Positions 10,919 to 20,815 of a stretch of DNA of 64,000 nt are shown piece after piece. Each line of letters starts with the position of its first letter. Position 1 is the stretch's first letter. The stretch comes from Rebecca billardiae RCC1528. Taxonomy: Eukaryota; Haptophyta. The stretch covers positions 868,001 to 932,000 of the forward strand of contig OZ251241.1 in the NCBI GenBank assembly GCA_965240325.2, given 5' to 3'. Below the pieces are notes generated by a model. The model ran no database searches and was not told the origin of the DNA. It saw only the letters and a list, made by a program, of their open reading frames with translations. The position numbers were made by a program, and so were the translations under genes.

Positions 10919-12375
10919 GTCGCCCCCATCGCCCAGCCCGCCGCCACGGCTTCCGCCGCCGCCGTCGCCGCTGCTGGCGCCGCCTCCGAGCTTGCCGCCG
11001 CTGCCGCCGCCGCCGCCATCGCCGCCGCCGCCCTCGCCGCTGGCGCCGCCGCCGCCCTCGCCGCCGCCACCCTCGCCGCTGCCGCCTCCGCCGCCCTCGC
11101 CGCCGCCGCCCGCGCCGCCCCCGGCCCCGCCCTCGATGACGAGCGCGCTTCTGTTCAAGGACGCCGTGTGCGGCACCATCCGATCCAACCAGCTTTGGAA
11201 CGTCCCCTCGCCCGACGCGTGCGCGGCGCTGTCCGCGCGCAGCAAGGCGCTCGGCGGCAGCGGCTGGGACCCGCGCGTCTTCTTCGCGTACTCGCCGTGG
11301 CAGCAGCTGTGCGTGGAGTGCACGCCGAGCGAGGCGGCGAACAGGCGGTGTGCGCCTCGCGCCTCGCGCGCGCCGCACTGCACTGCAGCGGGGCGCTGCG
11401 GCGCCGCGCCGCCCACCACGCGCGCCTCGCGCCGCCCCCGCCCGCCGCGCGCCGCGCCCCGCGCCGATGCGCAGCAAGTTCGAAGGTGTCGCGGTGTACG
11501 TCGCCGAGATCGACCCGCCTCAGAACGGCGCGGGCGGCACGGAGAAGCTCCGGCAGCGCCCCGATCCGCGCGCATCCCGTGCGGGCGCGCAGGAGGGGCC
11601 GGAGCAGCGCGCGGACGCACCGGCGGGCGGGTCTTCGGGCGCAGCCGCAGCCGCGGGCGCGCAGACTGTTGGCTCGCAGCGCGTCTCGGCGGCCGCTCGA
11701 GTCGGCGCGCGCGAGGCGGCGCCGAGCGTGGTGCTGCTTCGGCGCGCGCGAAAGCGCTCGGCATGGTGGCATCCGCCGCCGCCCACGCCGCCGCCCAGCG
11801 CGCCGCCGGCTGCGCCAAGCGCGCCGCCGCCGCCTGTGCCCCGTGCGCCAGCGCCCCGCGCCGCGCTGTCGCGGCTCGCGCGACGGCGCCTCGGCTTCTC
11901 GCCTCCGCCCTCGCCGCCGCCCACGCCGCCGCCCTCGCCCTCGCCGCAGCAGGCCGGGGGCGTGCCCGACGGGGCAGGCGCCGGGACCGCGCTCGGCGCG
12001 AGCGCAGCCGCCGGCGCTGGCGCGCCAGGCGCGTCGCACGCGCTCACCCCGGCCGAGGCGCGCCGGGCCGCGCGCGATCGCAGGCACAGGGAGCGCCTCA
12101 CGCGCCGCGGGCGGCGCTCCGGCCCCGAGGCTGAGGCTGGCGGCGCCACCGCGGCGCGGCAGAGCGCTGAGGCTCCGGCGTTGGAGGCGCAGACGCCCGG
12201 AGCAGCGCGCGCGCTCAGAGGCGAGCTGTCCGCCCTCGTGCTCCTCGGCGGCGGCGTCGCCCTGGCCGCGAGTGCGCTGCTGGCAGCCGCAGCCATTCTA
12301 GCGGGCGGCCGTGCCACCAGCACGACGTGGCCGGCGCGACGACGCGTTCGTGATAGCCAGCAGATGCTGGTGTGA
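7557..12375 (+). CDS. Membrane-anchored proline-rich protein with FN3-like domain, two exons
   Basis: Predicted surface protein of 1,563 residues. Exon 1 is 7557-11347 and exon 2 is 11475-12375; the intron 11348-11474 (GTGTGCG...GCGCAG) keeps frame (CG + C makes Arg). In order: an N-terminal helix (about 5-50), a long low-complexity Ala/Ser/Gly/Pro region, a membrane segment at about 575-597 (VGCCLLLGFLLGALSIGLGG), and an FN3-like beta domain at about 670-838 (LHVAVGWHGEHGLRFAWDL ... YFWALSACS). A proline-rich stalk of PPPSPPP/SPPPP type covers about 843-1195. A Cys-containing globular segment spans the splice (VCGTIRSNQLWNVPSPDAC ... FFAYSPWQQLCVEC ... KFEGVAVYVAEI). A second proline-rich stretch and a C-terminal membrane segment follow (ALVLLGGGVALAASALL, about 1518-1541). 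Two membrane segments flanking the stalk imply a loop displayed outside the membrane. The stalk resembles hydroxyproline-rich algal wall proteins (pherophorin-like composition), but no pherophorin domain was seen. The N-terminus before residue 570 is poorly constrained. Confidence 0.72.
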
Positions 12376-12626
12376 TATGATGGTCGCCGGCGATGACGCC
12401 GCGATGAATGTAGCAGCTAGCCGGAATGAAGATGACTGCGCGTCTGCTGATGCTACTCAGACGTGGCGACTTAGTAGTACTAGCAGTGATGACGGCGACT
12501 TGACCGGCAGGGCTCATGATCAGGACTGCTGCTGTGCAAATTCGTCCGCCGCCAATAATTCCGCCATCAATTCCTGGTCGTAAATACCGGTATCGGTCGT
12601 GCAGGATCGTCCCATTCGTTTGAACG
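12376..12626. other. Short intergenic region
   Basis: 251 bp between two same-strand genes. It has lower GC than either gene, with short words such as GATGACTGCG and TACTAGCAGTGATGACGGCGACTTG. Nothing coding is supported. Confidence 0.5.
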
Positions 12627-14528
12627 ATGCCGCCCGCCTGGGCGGTGCTCGTGCATCGGCACGCGTTCGCGCGCTGGCGGCGGCGCGCGGACGCGCTGCA
12701 CGCGCTCGACGCCGCGTTTCGCCGGCGCGCCGCTGCGCACTCCTTCGTGCACGCGCGCTTCGTCGTGCACACGTGGCTGCGCCAGGGCTTCGACGCGGGC
12801 AAGCTGCGCGCGCGCTCGTGGCGCGTCTGGCGCATGCTCACGTCCAAGGAGCGCGCCGAGCGCCGGGAGGCGGACATCTCGGCGGTGTCGAGGCTGCGCA
12901 TGCGACGCGCCGTCGAGCGCGCGCGCGCCCGCCGGGCCGCGCAGCGGGCCCGCGCCCTCGCGCTCGCGCGCTCCTTGCGAGAGGCCGCGCGCGCACGGCG
13001 GCAGTGCGGTCGCGCAATGCGCGCACTCTCGCTGGCTGCGGCGCACGCGCAGATGCTCGGGCTGTTCATCGTGCGTGGCCGCCGGCTCCGGCTCGTTCGG
13101 ACGCTTGGGGCGCTCGTCTGGCACTCCGCCGCCGCGCGCGCCGCCGCTGCAGCCCGCCGGCACGCGCGTCGGCTCGCCTCCGGCCGGCGGCTTCTCACCG
13201 CCATGCTGTGCTCAGTGTGGCAGGGGCGCGTGCGCGCCGCAGCCGCGGCCGTCGCCGACGCGTCGTGCGCGCGGGCGCGAGTCGCGCGAGGCCTCGCGAG
13301 CTGGCGCTCGGGGCACGCGTCTGGCGCGGCGGCGGCCCGCGCGGGGCACGCCGCGTGCGCAGCGGTGCGCGCCGTGACGCAGCTTCGGGCGCTCGGCCGG
13401 CTCAAAGCGCATGCCGGCCATCGCCGGTGTGAGCGCGCGGCACTGCGCAAGGTGCGCACGGCGCACGTGCTGCGTGGTCTCCGAGCCTGCCTCGCGCACT
13501 GTCAGCGCCGCCGGCGGCGCTCGGTGCACACCGCAGCCGTCGTGTGTGCAAGGCTCGGCCGAGCGCTGCGCGCGTGGCGGCAGCGGCGCCGCCACCAGAT
13601 CAGGCGCCGCCCTGCGCCCGGCGTCCGAACGCTCACGGCGCGTGCACGAGGGCGCGCGGGCCGGCGTGCGCTCGCCACCTGGCGCGCACTCTCCGCCGCG
13701 CCCTCCCGCGCCGGCGCGTTGCGCTCGCGCCTGCGCGCGCGCGCGCTGCTCGCGGCGACGCAGCAGTGGGCGCGCGCATACGAACGGGCGCTCATCGCGC
13801 TGGTTGGGAGGCGCGCGGCGCGCGCGGCGCGCGCGGCGCGCGCGGCGGCGCGCTTGCGCGCGTGGCACGCGCTGGCGCTGATGGAGTGGTGCGCGCGGGG
13901 TCGGGCGGCGGCGGCGCTCCGACGCGCCGCCACGGCTGCGCTGCACCACTGGAGCCGGGTGTGGGACGCGCGCCGGCGGCGGCACGTCTGCGCCGCCCTG
14001 TTCCCCGTGCTACTGAACGCGCGCGCGGGGCGCTCCGCCTCGGCAGCCAACGCACGCGGGTGCCCTTGCGACGCCGCGGTGGCCGAGGCGGAGCGGCTGG
14101 CCGCACGCGCACTCGGGATCTCGGCATCGGCGGCCGTTCGGCTCGTTCCGGCGCAGACGGCGACCGGCTCGTCCCACGACGGGCCAGCTGGCGCCGACCA
14201 GGCTGTGCGCAAGGGGCGGCAGCCAAAGCTGGCATCACCACAACAGCACGGTGACGGCGACGGCGGGCGAGTGCGCCGCGATCGCTGTGGGCTTGGCTCT
14301 GAGCGCAGTGGAGCAGGAGCATCATCCGCCACGATCGGCATCAGCCGTCGCGACGAAGCGTATCACAGGCCTTGTGGTTGCTGCCATCATCACGACGCCG
14401 ACGGTGGGCGGGCGTCATTGGTGCGCCCAGCAATCATGCCAATGATGACGACGACACTGAGCAGCAGGACGACTGCAGCAAATGATGACGTGCCGTTCTC
14501 CACGCCGCCGCTGTCGCACGCTCTCTAG
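12627..14528 (+). CDS. Sfi1/IQ-like Trp-repeat protein (putative centrin or calmodulin binder)
   Basis: A single open frame of 633 residues, extremely rich in Arg and Ala. It is built from irregular helical repeats whose core is a hydrophobic residue, two or three spacers, then Trp followed by Arg/Gln/Lys: FARWRRR, VVHTWLRQ, SWRVWRML, LASWRSG, LRAWRQR, LATWRAL, TQQWARA, LRAWHAL, LHHWSRVW. The spacing (mostly 20-35 residues) and the L..W[RK] core match Sfi1-type centrin-binding repeats and Trp-bearing IQ-like repeats; centrosome or basal-body location is inferred from that family. About residues 1-450 carry repeats. The last ~150 (low-complexity, His/Gly/Ser) look unlike the rest and may be an unspliced 3' region, so the true C-terminus is uncertain. 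The gene starts 251 bp after the proline-rich protein gene on the same strand. Confidence 0.6.
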   Translation: MPPAWAVLVHRHAFARWRRRADALHALDAAFRRRAAAHSFVHARFVVHTWLRQGFDAGKLRARSWRVWRMLTSKERAERREADISAVSRLRMRRAVERARARRAAQRARALALARSLREAARARRQCGRAMRALSLAAAHAQMLGLFIVRGRRLRLVRTLGALVWHSAAARAAAAARRHARRLASGRRLLTAMLCSVWQGRVRAAAAAVADASCARARVARGLASWRSGHASGAAAARAGHAACAAVRAVTQLRALGRLKAHAGHRRCERAALRKVRTAHVLRGLRACLAHCQRRRRRSVHTAAVVCARLGRALRAWRQRRRHQIRRRPAPGVRTLTARARGRAGRRALATWRALSAAPSRAGALRSRLRARALLAATQQWARAYERALIALVGRRAARAARAARAAARLRAWHALALMEWCARGRAAAALRRAATAALHHWSRVWDARRRRHVCAALFPVLLNARAGRSASAANARGCPCDAAVAEAERLAARALGISASAAVRLVPAQTATGSSHDGPAGADQAVRKGRQPKLASPQQHGDGDGGRVRRDRCGLGSERSGAGASSATIGISRRDEAYHRPCGCCHHHDADGGRASLVRPAIMPMMTTTLSSRTTAANDDVPFSTPPLSHAL

Positions 14529-14799
14529 TCTACTCCGTAGACCGTACTCGTCGTCGTGAACCGTGTTCTCTCCGGATGGCGCAGGCGCGTCTGCCAGCGT
14601 GTCTCACTGTGGCTCCGTCGGAATGACTCTCGATGATACGCATACGGCGGTAATGGCACTTATAATATTGGCAGCATACTGACGGCGTATAGCTAGTGAT
14701 ACGGTCCGACTCCGCCGGCGTCATTACCGACGATGCCTACGGTAGTAGCCAGTAGGATAGGCGGCACTCATTGAGTCCCTGGCGCGGGGTGGGCCAGTG

Positions 14800-15670
14800 G
14801 GTGGGCAGTCGTGTCGTTTCAAGCCATCATCCAAGGGCAGGGGGCTGTCTTGCTGAGCTTGACTCGGAGCAGAAGGCCTCAGCCTGCGCCTGGGGGCTGC
14901 AATAAGGGGCCTGGTAGAGCCAGCAGGTGGCTGTGTGGCCTGTGGGCCAGTCTCCGACTGTGCAAGGCCGTTGTGAGCTCCGTTAGGCCAGTGTGACTGC
15001 CCGCAGCTGGGTCTGCCTCAGGCTCAGGGCCCCCGAATGTGTCAACACATTGTCCGACGGACGCACATCGCGGCGAGCCATTGGGGAGTGGCAGATTGGA
15101 GCGGCCATATGCCCACAAGAGGTGTGGCAGGCTGCAGAGACCACGCAATCACCATAGGGAGGGGGAGAGCACGCTGTAGACAAGGGCCTTGCTGTAGAGG
15201 CCATGCCCGCAAGAGTACGTAGCTGAGGGTGCACGTGGTGACCACCCGCCACGAGCTGCTGCAGGTTGGCCTGCCCTGCTCCCGCCTGCCAGCCCTGGGC
15301 AGGGGGTTGCTGCTGGATGACAGGTGGCCCTTGCAGCTGATTATCCATGGCAATCGCCCCTCCGGGCCCTGCCTAGTGCCTGTGCCTGTGGGGGCGGGGC
15401 TGCCCCCTGGGCCGTGCCCAGGCGGCGGCCGAAGCTCCCTGGCATGTCTGAGGAGACGCCCTGCCTCTGTGACAGCTGGGTGTCCACTTCCTTGCGGGCC
15501 TGCATGATCGATGATGCCTAGCCCTGCCTTCATTAAGGCCACGTGCATGGTCCTGCCGAGATGCACGTTGCCCCCCACAATGAGCTTCAGTGTGCTGGGC
15601 ACCCTGCCCGCCCATGAGCCATGAGGGCAGCCCCAGAACACACGTGCCGCGCCAAGTTCCATGGCCATGC
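14800..15670. other. CpG-depleted island
   Basis: GC-rich (about 60-65%) but with very few CpG: sample 60-base lines hold 1-3 CpG, against 10-20 per line in the neighbouring genes. TpG and CpA are correspondingly abundant (CCTGCC, GGCTGTG). A minus-strand frame at 14983-15348 reads MDNQLQGPPVIQQQPPAQG..., and another minus frame at about 15500-15680 reads VPSTLKLIVGGNVHLGRT. Both are unlike the Arg/Ala-rich shadows elsewhere but carry no identifiable domain. The pattern suggests a methylated and decaying repeat, or DNA of different origin. Confidence 0.55.
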
Positions 15671-15701
15671 ATGCTGCAGCCTGTCCCTGCATGAAGGGCT
15701 C

Positions 15702-15704
<3 letters not shown>

Positions 15705-15762
<58 letters not shown>

Positions 15763-15779
15763 TATATACATATATATGC
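15705..15779. repeat. (TA)n microsatellite with TACATA interruptions
   Basis: A TA dinucleotide run from 15705 to about 15755 continues as TACATATATATATACATATATATG. A smaller (TA)n run lies at 16071-16083. Confidence 0.95.
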
Positions 15780-15942
15780 GCCCGGGGGCACGCGCACGCG
15801 GGGGCGCTGCATACGACGACTACTTCGAGACGACGGCTGACGACGCGTGGCACCGCGACCACCGCGGTGGCGCGCGCGCGTCGACGCCAGACAGACGGTG
15901 CGTCGAGCTTCCGCTCGGCGATGGAGTGATGGGCGACTACGA

Positions 15943-15964
15943 GGGGGGGGGGGGGGGGGGGGGG
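15943..15964 (+). repeat. Poly(G) run of 22 bases
   Basis: An uninterrupted run of 22 G on the plus strand, able to form G-quadruplexes. Runs of this length are prone to length error in sequencing and assembly. Confidence 0.9.
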
Positions 15965-16683
15965 ACGACGGCGAGGAGCGCTGATCCTGGTGTTTGTCTC
16001 TGCTGCTCGATCTGATGCCGCTACAGCTTGCTGACTTTGACGCCTGCCCGTTGCATACCACGTCGTTAATATATATATATATGCGATATGCATGCTTCTG
16101 GCCGCAGCCACTCGGTAGGCATCGAGCTCAGGGCACTCGGAGAAGAGGTGGTGCTCAGTACTTCAGGCGCGCTGGATGTATCAGTGTAGCATGATCACAT
16201 AGGGGGCAAGCAAGCATCGCTATAAATAAATCGTAAATATGCAGCCCCCGACTGGAATCGCACAGAGAACAACGACGTCGGGTCTCGCAGGGCAGCCGGC
16301 TGTAGGAACTCATATCCATGGTGGAGTATGTAGTACTGAGTCACTAGTAGGCAGGCACTGTGCTGGCAGCAGGTCCGTAAGACGCCTGTGGAGGCCTCTG
16401 GCCACACGCGCCAGTCCATTCACATACCAAGTCACAGCTGGACTTGGCGCCGGCGCCCGGTGACTTGCAGGTGGGCTGCCCCGTAGCTTTGTGACAGCAC
16501 ACGGTCATACAAGAGGGGGCCGGCGGACATCGCGATCTGAATTCTGATATATTCTGATGCTGCACTGCTCGGCCATCAATGAATCGTATAGTTACTAGAT
16601 GATGATGGCCCGCGGTGCAGGGCGGAGCGCGGCAGCGTGGAGCCCGCAGTACGGGCCCTAAGGCCTAACCACGTTTCAAATTT

Positions 16684-16986
16684 TCAAAATAAAGTTAATA
16701 AAGAGCTTTGATCAAGAAAAAAGGGACGGGGGACGAATTTCAGGGCTGGAGGAGACCGAGTTTCGAATTTTGAGATCGCATAGAGGTATCCATTACTCAT
16801 TAGCGAGAAAAGGTCGCGCCCGGCTTGTTTGTATTCAGAGGAATCAATCAACGAAACCCACGCCCAAGTGTCCGAAAGTGGCGGTATAAATAATTCGGTG
16901 GGTAGACTCTCGTTCATGTGTGACCGTAGTATATAACTGAAAGACAATGGCCTCGCCGCCGCAAGAACGACTCTCACCAACTCCAA
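16684..16986 (-). CDS. Hypothetical 100-residue ORF in an AT-richer island
   Basis: This frame lies in a block (about 16660-17095) with near-balanced base composition. It uses Phe, Tyr, Ile, Lys and Asn codons that are rare elsewhere in the window. It begins MELVRVVLAAARPLSFSYIL and includes LFIPPLSDTWAWVSLID and LMSNGYLYAISKFE. No family is recognised. A second minus frame (16844-17071) overlaps it and looks equally protein-like, so neither is firmly real. It could be an inserted foreign fragment, an exon of an unrecognised gene, or a non-coding RNA locus. Confidence 0.25.
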   Translation of the reverse strand: MELVRVVLAAARPLSFSYILRSHMNESLPTELFIPPLSDTWAWVSLIDSSEYKQAGRDLFSLMSNGYLYAISKFETRSPPALKFVPRPFFLDQSSLLTLF

Positions 16987-18454
16987 TAGTGCGTGCGACG
17001 AGACATTGAAAAATACCGCCCGCAGCTATTCGTTGCCAGCCCATTTCATATGACATATTCACTGAGCTCAAAACCTATCACCATTCTGCATTCACCGGCC
17101 GCGTCGTCGCCCGCCGCGGGTCGATCGGTAGGTTTTGAGCCCGCTGAATGAAAAGCCGGCTCAGCAAGCCGAGGGGCTGCCTCGGCGCCTAGCCTCGCGA
17201 CAGGCGCCGCTCGCCGAGCGGCGGCCGCTGCGCACGAGGCTGCGTCGGCAGTTCATTCAATCCGACGGACTCAGCGCAGGTGCGCGCGGCTGCGGCGCGG
17301 GTCCCGACGGTCATGTCGGCGTCGCTTTCGTGCCCCGCTCACCCCGCGCGCCCCGCCCTGCCGATGGCCCCTTCGGCCCAGTGCGGGTTCCTCGTCGCAG
17401 TCGTCGCGGACGGCTCGTGCAGTCCGTGCTTGACTCGTTCGTGTGTGATGATATTCTCAATTTATTCTGGGTGCGAAAGCGCGTGGCGCGTGGGAGCGAG
17501 GCGCGTTTCTAATCGCTGTGTTTCCAGCCGACCATGCGCGCGCCCGCGCGCGCCACGCCGCGCGCCACGCCGCACGCCGCGCAGCTGAACAAGTCGCGAG
17601 GACGAGTTTTTTTTCAGCTTCTTCACTCCGTGACGGACTAGTCCGTGCCGCGCCTCGGATCTGATGGTGCCTCTGGTGGAGCCCAGGGTTCGCCTGATCC
17701 AGTCGGCGTGGTGCGAGCGGGTAGTCTTGGCCGTTATTCTGTCGGGATGTGGAGCAGCCACCCCGGCCATCTCGCTTGCCCAAGCCCTCGCTCGCGCCGT
17801 CCACGGCCGAGCTGTGATGGCCGTCCGCGTGCCGGCTGTGGCTTGCACCGCGTGTGAGCCGGCCTCTAGCTGCGCTTGAATGAAGGCGCGGCAAGCAGCG
17901 CGCGCAGATCTGCGGGCGACGAGGCTGGGCGAATCCTCGCAGCACGAGCTGGACCGCGCGCACATATCTATTTTGCTCTCGTCCGCCCGTCTCGAGTCTT
18001 CACTGCTTCGGACTCGGGCGCATCGAGGGGCTCCGCGCGCTGACCGTGGGGCCGTGGGCGTGTGAGTCCCGGAGCCAGTCGGAGCGGCTCTGGCGCTCAC
18101 GATGGATGCCTGACTGCCTGACACAGAGAGCCACAGGCTGATCTGCGAGCGGCGAGTCCGCGACGATGGCGAGGTGGCATATGCTACGGGCGACGCCGTG
18201 CTCCCCTCTCGCCCTCAGTCCGACACCGCCGCGCCGGCGGCCGCGACCGGCGGGCTGCGCGCACGGCGGCCCTTGTAGTAAGTATAGATAGCTTAGTAGT
18301 TGTACTCACGCATCACTTGGCATCGACGCGGCGGCGAGGCTGCAGTGTGCCGTGACGGAGCGGGTGGCACAGCTGCACCGCGGGCCCCCAACTACGTTGG
18401 TTCTGACGGAAGAGGACCGCGGAACGCGGTCATATTATGCCTCGTCGCTCTCGG

Positions 18455-20038
18455 CTAGTACGACGTGCGCTGCCGCTTGCTCGTGCTTTCGCCACGCTGC
18501 TGCTCTGGTGGCTGCGCACCAACGACGCCCATCGCCACGGCCTGCATCAGCATGCACGCCTCGAGCGGATCCTCGCGCATGAACGCACTCCAACGCGCCT
18601 GGCTCACAATCGCCTGCAAGTTGGCCTTCACCACACCGCGCGCTGCCTCGCTGATCCGAGAGCCAGCTCCCGCCGCGCGCGTGTGCCGCAGGATGTCCAG
18701 GCAGTTGTCCGCGTCCAGCACACCCAGCACCGCCTCCTCGCACCGACCCGCCACGAGGCCCAGCAGGTCACCGCCAGCGCGCGCAGAGGCCACCTCGGCT
18801 GCGTCTGGCCCAGAAAGCAGTGCGCCTTGCGCGCTCCCAGCAGCACCCTCGCCGGGCGGCTGCAGCTTGCACGCCAGCCGAAGCAGCTCGAGCACCTCGC
18901 CCGGCTCGGTGGGCAGCTCGGCGCGACCACCCGCGTGTAGCTGGCGCAGCAGCGCCTCGAGCGCCGCCGAGCTGAAGTCCGGGTCGGCGTCCACCTCGCG
19001 CCGGCTGCCCTCGGCCAGGCCGCCGCCCAGCTGCCGCGCAAAGTAGCTCGAGCTGTGAATCAGAAGCGCGCGGCTGCCGCCCAGCTGCGTGCCGTCCGCG
19101 CAGCGGAACACGACGTCGTGCCGCGCGGCTGACGGCTCGCTCACCAACACCGACTGCGAGAGCAGCTGCTCGTGCGACGCGCGCAGCTCGTCGACCTCCT
19201 GCGCCAGCCGGGCGCACTGCGCGCCCGCCGAGCCCAGCGCGCGCTCACAGCACGCGTCGTCACGCACGAGCTTCTTCGCAGCCTGCATGCATGGGTTCCC
19301 GCTGTCTTGGTGCGCACGACGCAGCAGCGCGCCCACAGCCTGCTCGTTGCTCGCCATCGCCGCACGGCCGGCGGCCGAGCTGGTGAGGGCAATGATCGCA
19401 CGCTGTGCCCACGTTTGAGTGTTGCTGTCGGCTGAGCACACCGCTGAAGCGAGCGGAGGGATGGCGCCAGCCTCGACGATTGGCGCGCAGAGCGAGTCTG
19501 ACCTGGCGAGGTTGCGGAGAGCACCCATTGCATTGCACAGAGCCTCCGCATCGGTGCTGGACTTGAGCAGCGCGACGAGCGGTGCGATCGCACCAGCGTC
19601 GGCGATCGATGCGCGGAGCGGGGGATGGCGAGTGAGATTGGCGAGAGCGCCCGTCGCTTCCTTGTGCGACCCTTCAGCATCGGTCGTCTGCAGCATGGCC
19701 ACGAGGGGCTGCACGGCGCCAGCCTGTGACACGCAGCCAGGGAGATTGTACGCAATCATCGTAAGAGCTGCCGCCGCAGCTGCCCGAACGCTTGCTTCGC
19801 GTGATCCTCCCAGCATGCGCACGAGGGTTGCGACCGAGCCGCCTCGCTCGATTGCATCGGGCTCTTCGAGCTTGCGGCCCATCCACGGAACGCAAAACGG
19901 CGTGAGGGCGCTCACGATGGCCTCGTCATCACGTGGCGTCGCCTCGAGCGCGCGCACGAGGTCAGAGAGCGTGGTGGGGCCGATGACCGCCGAGGCGAGT
20001 GCCCCAGCGCGAGCCACGGCCTCCTGGACAAATCCCAT
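18455..20038 (-). CDS. ARM-repeat/BTB protein, copy A (short ARM array)
   Basis: A 527-residue protein from the Met at 20038 (an in-frame upstream Met at 20179 would give 574). That start is chosen because copy C resembles copies A and B only from this Met onward (MGFVQEAVARAG against MTCVQKAVVRAG). Armadillo repeats fill the N-terminal half (VATLVRMLGG..., QPLVAMLQTTD, one SSTDAEALCNAMGALRNLA unit, then ADSNTQTWAQ). A short coiled segment (AQEVDELRASHEQLL) leads to a BTB/POZ domain from about residue 307 (HDVVFRCADGTQLGGSRALL). A BACK-like helical region and a basic tail KRQRTS (possible nuclear signal) end the protein. ARM-BTB proteins such as plant ARIA act as adaptors, the BTB domain being a dimerisation and often CUL3-binding module; that role is inferred. 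It is one of three tandem copies whose BTB halves are nearly identical. Confidence 0.82.
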   Translation of the reverse strand: MGFVQEAVARAGALASAVIGPTTLSDLVRALEATPRDDEAIVSALTPFCVPWMGRKLEEPDAIERGGSVATLVRMLGGSREASVRAAAAAALTMIAYNLPGCVSQAGAVQPLVAMLQTTDAEGSHKEATGALANLTRHPPLRASIADAGAIAPLVALLKSSTDAEALCNAMGALRNLARSDSLCAPIVEAGAIPPLASAVCSADSNTQTWAQRAIIALTSSAAGRAAMASNEQAVGALLRRAHQDSGNPCMQAAKKLVRDDACCERALGSAGAQCARLAQEVDELRASHEQLLSQSVLVSEPSAARHDVVFRCADGTQLGGSRALLIHSSSYFARQLGGGLAEGSRREVDADPDFSSAALEALLRQLHAGGRAELPTEPGEVLELLRLACKLQPPGEGAAGSAQGALLSGPDAAEVASARAGGDLLGLVAGRCEEAVLGVLDADNCLDILRHTRAAGAGSRISEAARGVVKANLQAIVSQARWSAFMREDPLEACMLMQAVAMGVVGAQPPEQQRGESTSKRQRTSY

Positions 20039-20815
20039 GCGGCCGTCGCTGGGCAGCCGCTCGTCGCCGCTCGATCGACAAGCGCTCGATCGACGACAAG
20101 CGTGAGCGCCGCAGCCAACCGTCGTCTTCACCGGAGCCCTCCCCGGCCCGGACTCTGGGCGAACTCGGAGAACGGTCACTCCACGGCCGGAGAAGCAGCG
20201 CGATGGCGGGTTGGAGTTCGAGGACGGCAGCCCGTCTCTCTGACCCGATGCATGGCGAAGCCTTCGCCGCCCGGCCCTTGCGCTGGCAGTAAGCCGCTAT
20301 CTAGTTAGTGAGTAGCTGATGCAGCCACCGGGACCGCGCGCAGGTGGTCAGTGCCCGTGCCGTATCAGGTCCGAACCAGCTGCAGGCCGAACGGTCGAAG
20401 CACTGGGTCAAGAACTGACGACGTTCACAGCGGGAGTGTGGCGGCAGTGAGCACCAAGCTACTACTACGTGAACAACTTTCTCCAGGATATGCCTCGTGA
20501 TGGCGGAGCACTCTCGACTCTGCGTCAGGTGTACTGTCACCACGCCCAGGGCCTGGCACCGCCCGTTCTGATCATCACCCTTCGTCCTCGATAGTCGTCG
20601 ATCTGCACTTAGTCGATCGTTCGACGTCTTCGACGACGCCTCAGTCATCGTCCTTGAAACGTGTTACGCAACAATTATTGTCGTCGCATCGAAAGCCTCA
20701 TCATGCGACGAGATGAATCCTCAAGCCAGTACGAGTGCGCACCTGTAATCGGAATCGTCGGACATCGATCTAACTGATGAGGCTCTGCGCCGCGGCCAGT
20801 GACGCTGCGCTCTGA
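20039..20815. repeat. Cluster spacer block, copy 1 (upstream of copy A, downstream of copy B)
   Basis: This block is nearly identical to 24413-25197. Shared landmarks are the doubled CTCGATCGAC...CAAGCG near the start codon, the run ending GATGCATGGCGAAGCC, and GTGCCCGTGCCGTATCAGGT. Small differences (a short GGCGACC-type indel near 24560 and a rearranged TCGATAGTCG near 20590) distinguish the copies. It should contain the promoter of copy A and the 3' end of copy B. A third, gene-less copy lies at 28733-30508. Confidence 0.85.

Larger units (their letters stand above)
14529..18454. other. Long spacer with islands of different composition
   Basis: About 3.9 kb with no gene that can be defended. 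It holds a CpG-poor block (about 14800-15670), a TA microsatellite, a 22-base G run, an AT-richer island (about 16660-17095) and GC-rich sequence from 17130 onward with several competing open frames. Near 17640-17880 a plus-strand frame reads a plausible hydrophobic peptide (MVPLVEPRVRLIQSAWCERV ...), and two overlapping minus-strand frames cover 17457-18124. None has a recognisable domain or a clear start, so all are left uncalled. Confidence 0.5.

Noticed and set aside
9950-12301. 783-codon plus-strand frame overlapping the proline-rich gene
   Set aside because: Pure Ala/Arg low-complexity reading of the CCG-repeat stalk; the Pro-Ser frame continues into Cys and membrane domains.
15500-15680. 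Resemblance of VPSTLKLIVGGNVHLG...ALMKAGLGI to the C-terminal domain of 3-hydroxyisobutyrate dehydrogenase-type proteins
   Set aside because: Only a few residues agree, no Rossmann domain or catalytic motif is present, and the frame is short.
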